Below are positions 62,971 through 64,000 of a DNA stretch of 64,000 bases, in pieces; position 1 is the first letter of the stretch, and the number at the start of each line of letters is the position of its first letter. A program made the position numbers and the translations under genes. This DNA is from Varroa destructor. Taxonomy: Eukaryota > Arthropoda > Arachnida > Mesostigmata > Varroidae. The notes under the pieces are model-generated. The model worked only from the letters and a program-made list of their open reading frames with translations. It was not told the origin of the DNA and ran no database searches. The DNA lies in assembly GCF_002443255.2 (NCBI RefSeq), contig NW_019211454.1, positions 7,834,248-7,898,247 of the forward strand, read 5' to 3'.

Positions 62971-64000
62971 ATGTCTTCGTATCCGACACAAAATTATTAT
63001 AGACGGGGTAACTATCCCGTGTTATCGGGCTGCAGGCAAAATAATGAGATATTGATTCGTCCTCTTTTTCGAAAACATGTAGACGAGATGACGGCTGTGG
63101 CAAATGCCAACTTGCCCCTTTCTTACCACCGGGCTTTTCTGGAGGTGAGTCACTTCTGTAGGAATGTAAATTCTTGAAGTTCGTTAAACATAATTAATTT
63201 TAATGTTAGTAGGTCGAACTAATACCGCCATTGTAACTTGGTCGATTGAGTATTGGTAAGAGCTAAAAGGATTTCTACTAGTCTGCGATCTAACAGGAAA
63301 GGGCTTATCTGACTGACATGATTTTTTATGCTTTATAACTCTGTCAAGTGCTTTGATTGCTCGACCGTTGTCTGAACAAGTGTTGATTCCGTATGTAAAA
63401 ATCAGAACCGTATTTTTATCTTGCCGAAAACAACAGTGACAGAAAATCATTATTTTTCTACACTTGGAGAACTTAGCTTGTACCTATCGACAACCTATGG
63501 GCTAAATTCAGTGCCTTCGTATAACAGAAATATATAAAATGAATGCAAACATACACACAATATATTTTTTGGCCTAGATAGGAATCCTAATAACTGGCTT
63601 ATTCAAATATCAATACGTTAAGTCGTCTAGCAAGAATGGATTTCAAATTTCTCAAAAAGCATACGATGATTAAAAAAAAAAAAACAGACGAACTACAATC
63701 CTGCAGTTACCGTCGTTTGCCAAGAAGTAGTACGATGGGGATGTGTCGACGCTTATATATATATATATATATATATAACTAGCGACCTCCTTAGAATCTA
63801 AAATTCTCGAAAGGTGCCACGAGCTTGACTTATCTGGCCACAATTGCGAGGCGTTACATATTTTTCTGAATTAAACGACGTTTCTTTCACGGAATGGTCC
63901 ATGAGTAACATAACAATGTGACGTAATCTAATTTCAGTTGAAAAAACTATTGTATATCTAAATGACACATTTAATGAGGAAACGTACAATGTCTTCTTTA
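62971..64000 (+). CDS. Second GNAT N-acetyltransferase copy, partial at window end
   Basis: Exon 1 (62971-63144) starts at ATG and encodes 58 residues. Its last 34 residues align with exon 1 of the 58522 gene at about 13 identical positions. These include the R-x-L start of the first strand, a V-x-x-x-x-x-x-AN helix, and LPL-x-Y-x-R-x-FL, again ending in a phase-0 GTGAGT donor. The N-terminal leader is unrelated (Tyr/Asn/Gln-rich). A candidate exon 2 follows TAATTTCAG at 63938 and contains FNEE at the place of FNED in the first copy. That frame needs an entry phase different from the exit of exon 1, so this copy may use another acceptor, carry a frameshift, or be decaying. The CoA-binding and catalytic exons lie beyond the window. 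Paralogue by tandem duplication. Confidence 0.7.
63754..63777. repeat. (TA)12 microsatellite
   Basis: About twelve TA units within intron 1 of the second acetyltransferase copy. Confidence 0.95.

Noticed and set aside
1..64000. Search for transposases, reverse transcriptases, kinase or zinc-finger motifs, CRISPR arrays, bacterial-type operons and viral insertions
   Set aside because: No catalytic motif of these families and no regularly spaced direct-repeat array was seen in any frame inspected. I cannot exclude short or degraded copies without a database search.

Overview
The window reads as nuclear DNA from a eukaryote, most likely an invertebrate animal. Coding density is low, recognisable genes are split by GT-AG introns, AATAAA signals follow several stop codons, and (AT)n microsatellites are frequent. 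One assembly gap of 25 N lies inside an AT run at 8796-8820. There is no operon structure, CRISPR array, rRNA gene, or recognisable transposase or reverse transcriptase. I would not name a phylum. The longest uninterrupted frames (about 125-160 codons) are near what chance gives in 64 kb, so frame length alone was not accepted as evidence. I required homology, a signal peptide or anchor, or phase-matched splice sites.

The one gene identified by homology is at the right end. A complete four-exon GNAT-family N-acetyltransferase, closest to the NAA50/NAA60 type, runs from 58522 to 61098 on the + strand. The first exon of a second, diverged copy starts at 62971 and leaves the window, so this is a head-to-tail tandem pair. 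In the complete copy the acetyl-CoA loop and the catalytic His are kept, but the position of the catalytic Tyr is a Cys.

The minus strand carries what may be a dispersed set of small secreted or surface proteins. The gene at 19023-21493 is complete: a signal-peptide exon, a 2.2-kb intron, and a Thr-rich exon ending in a GPI-type hydrophobic tail. The exon at 34156-34542 has the same design (Ser/Thr stalk plus hydrophobic tail), but its first exon was not found. A signal-peptide exon at about 56383 leads into a Ser/Thr-rich and acidic segment. Between 52.2 and 47.4 kb, four exons join through introns of 79 bp, about 3.7 kb and 65 bp, with every phase matching, into a long hydrophilic protein that may be the 3' part of the 56.4-kb gene.

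Weaker candidates are a chain of plus-strand exons at 2.6-5.3 kb, an isolated minus exon at 27.5-27.8 kb, and a minus pair at 37.6-37.96 kb joined by an unusually short possible intron. The rest appears to be intronic or intergenic. It holds AT microsatellites, a degenerate minisatellite at 55.4-55.7 kb, tRNA-like (SINE-type) remnants, and several strong foldbacks. The best foldbacks are at 30411-30464, 43357-43437, 44876-44926 and a three-hairpin cluster at 35952-36060.
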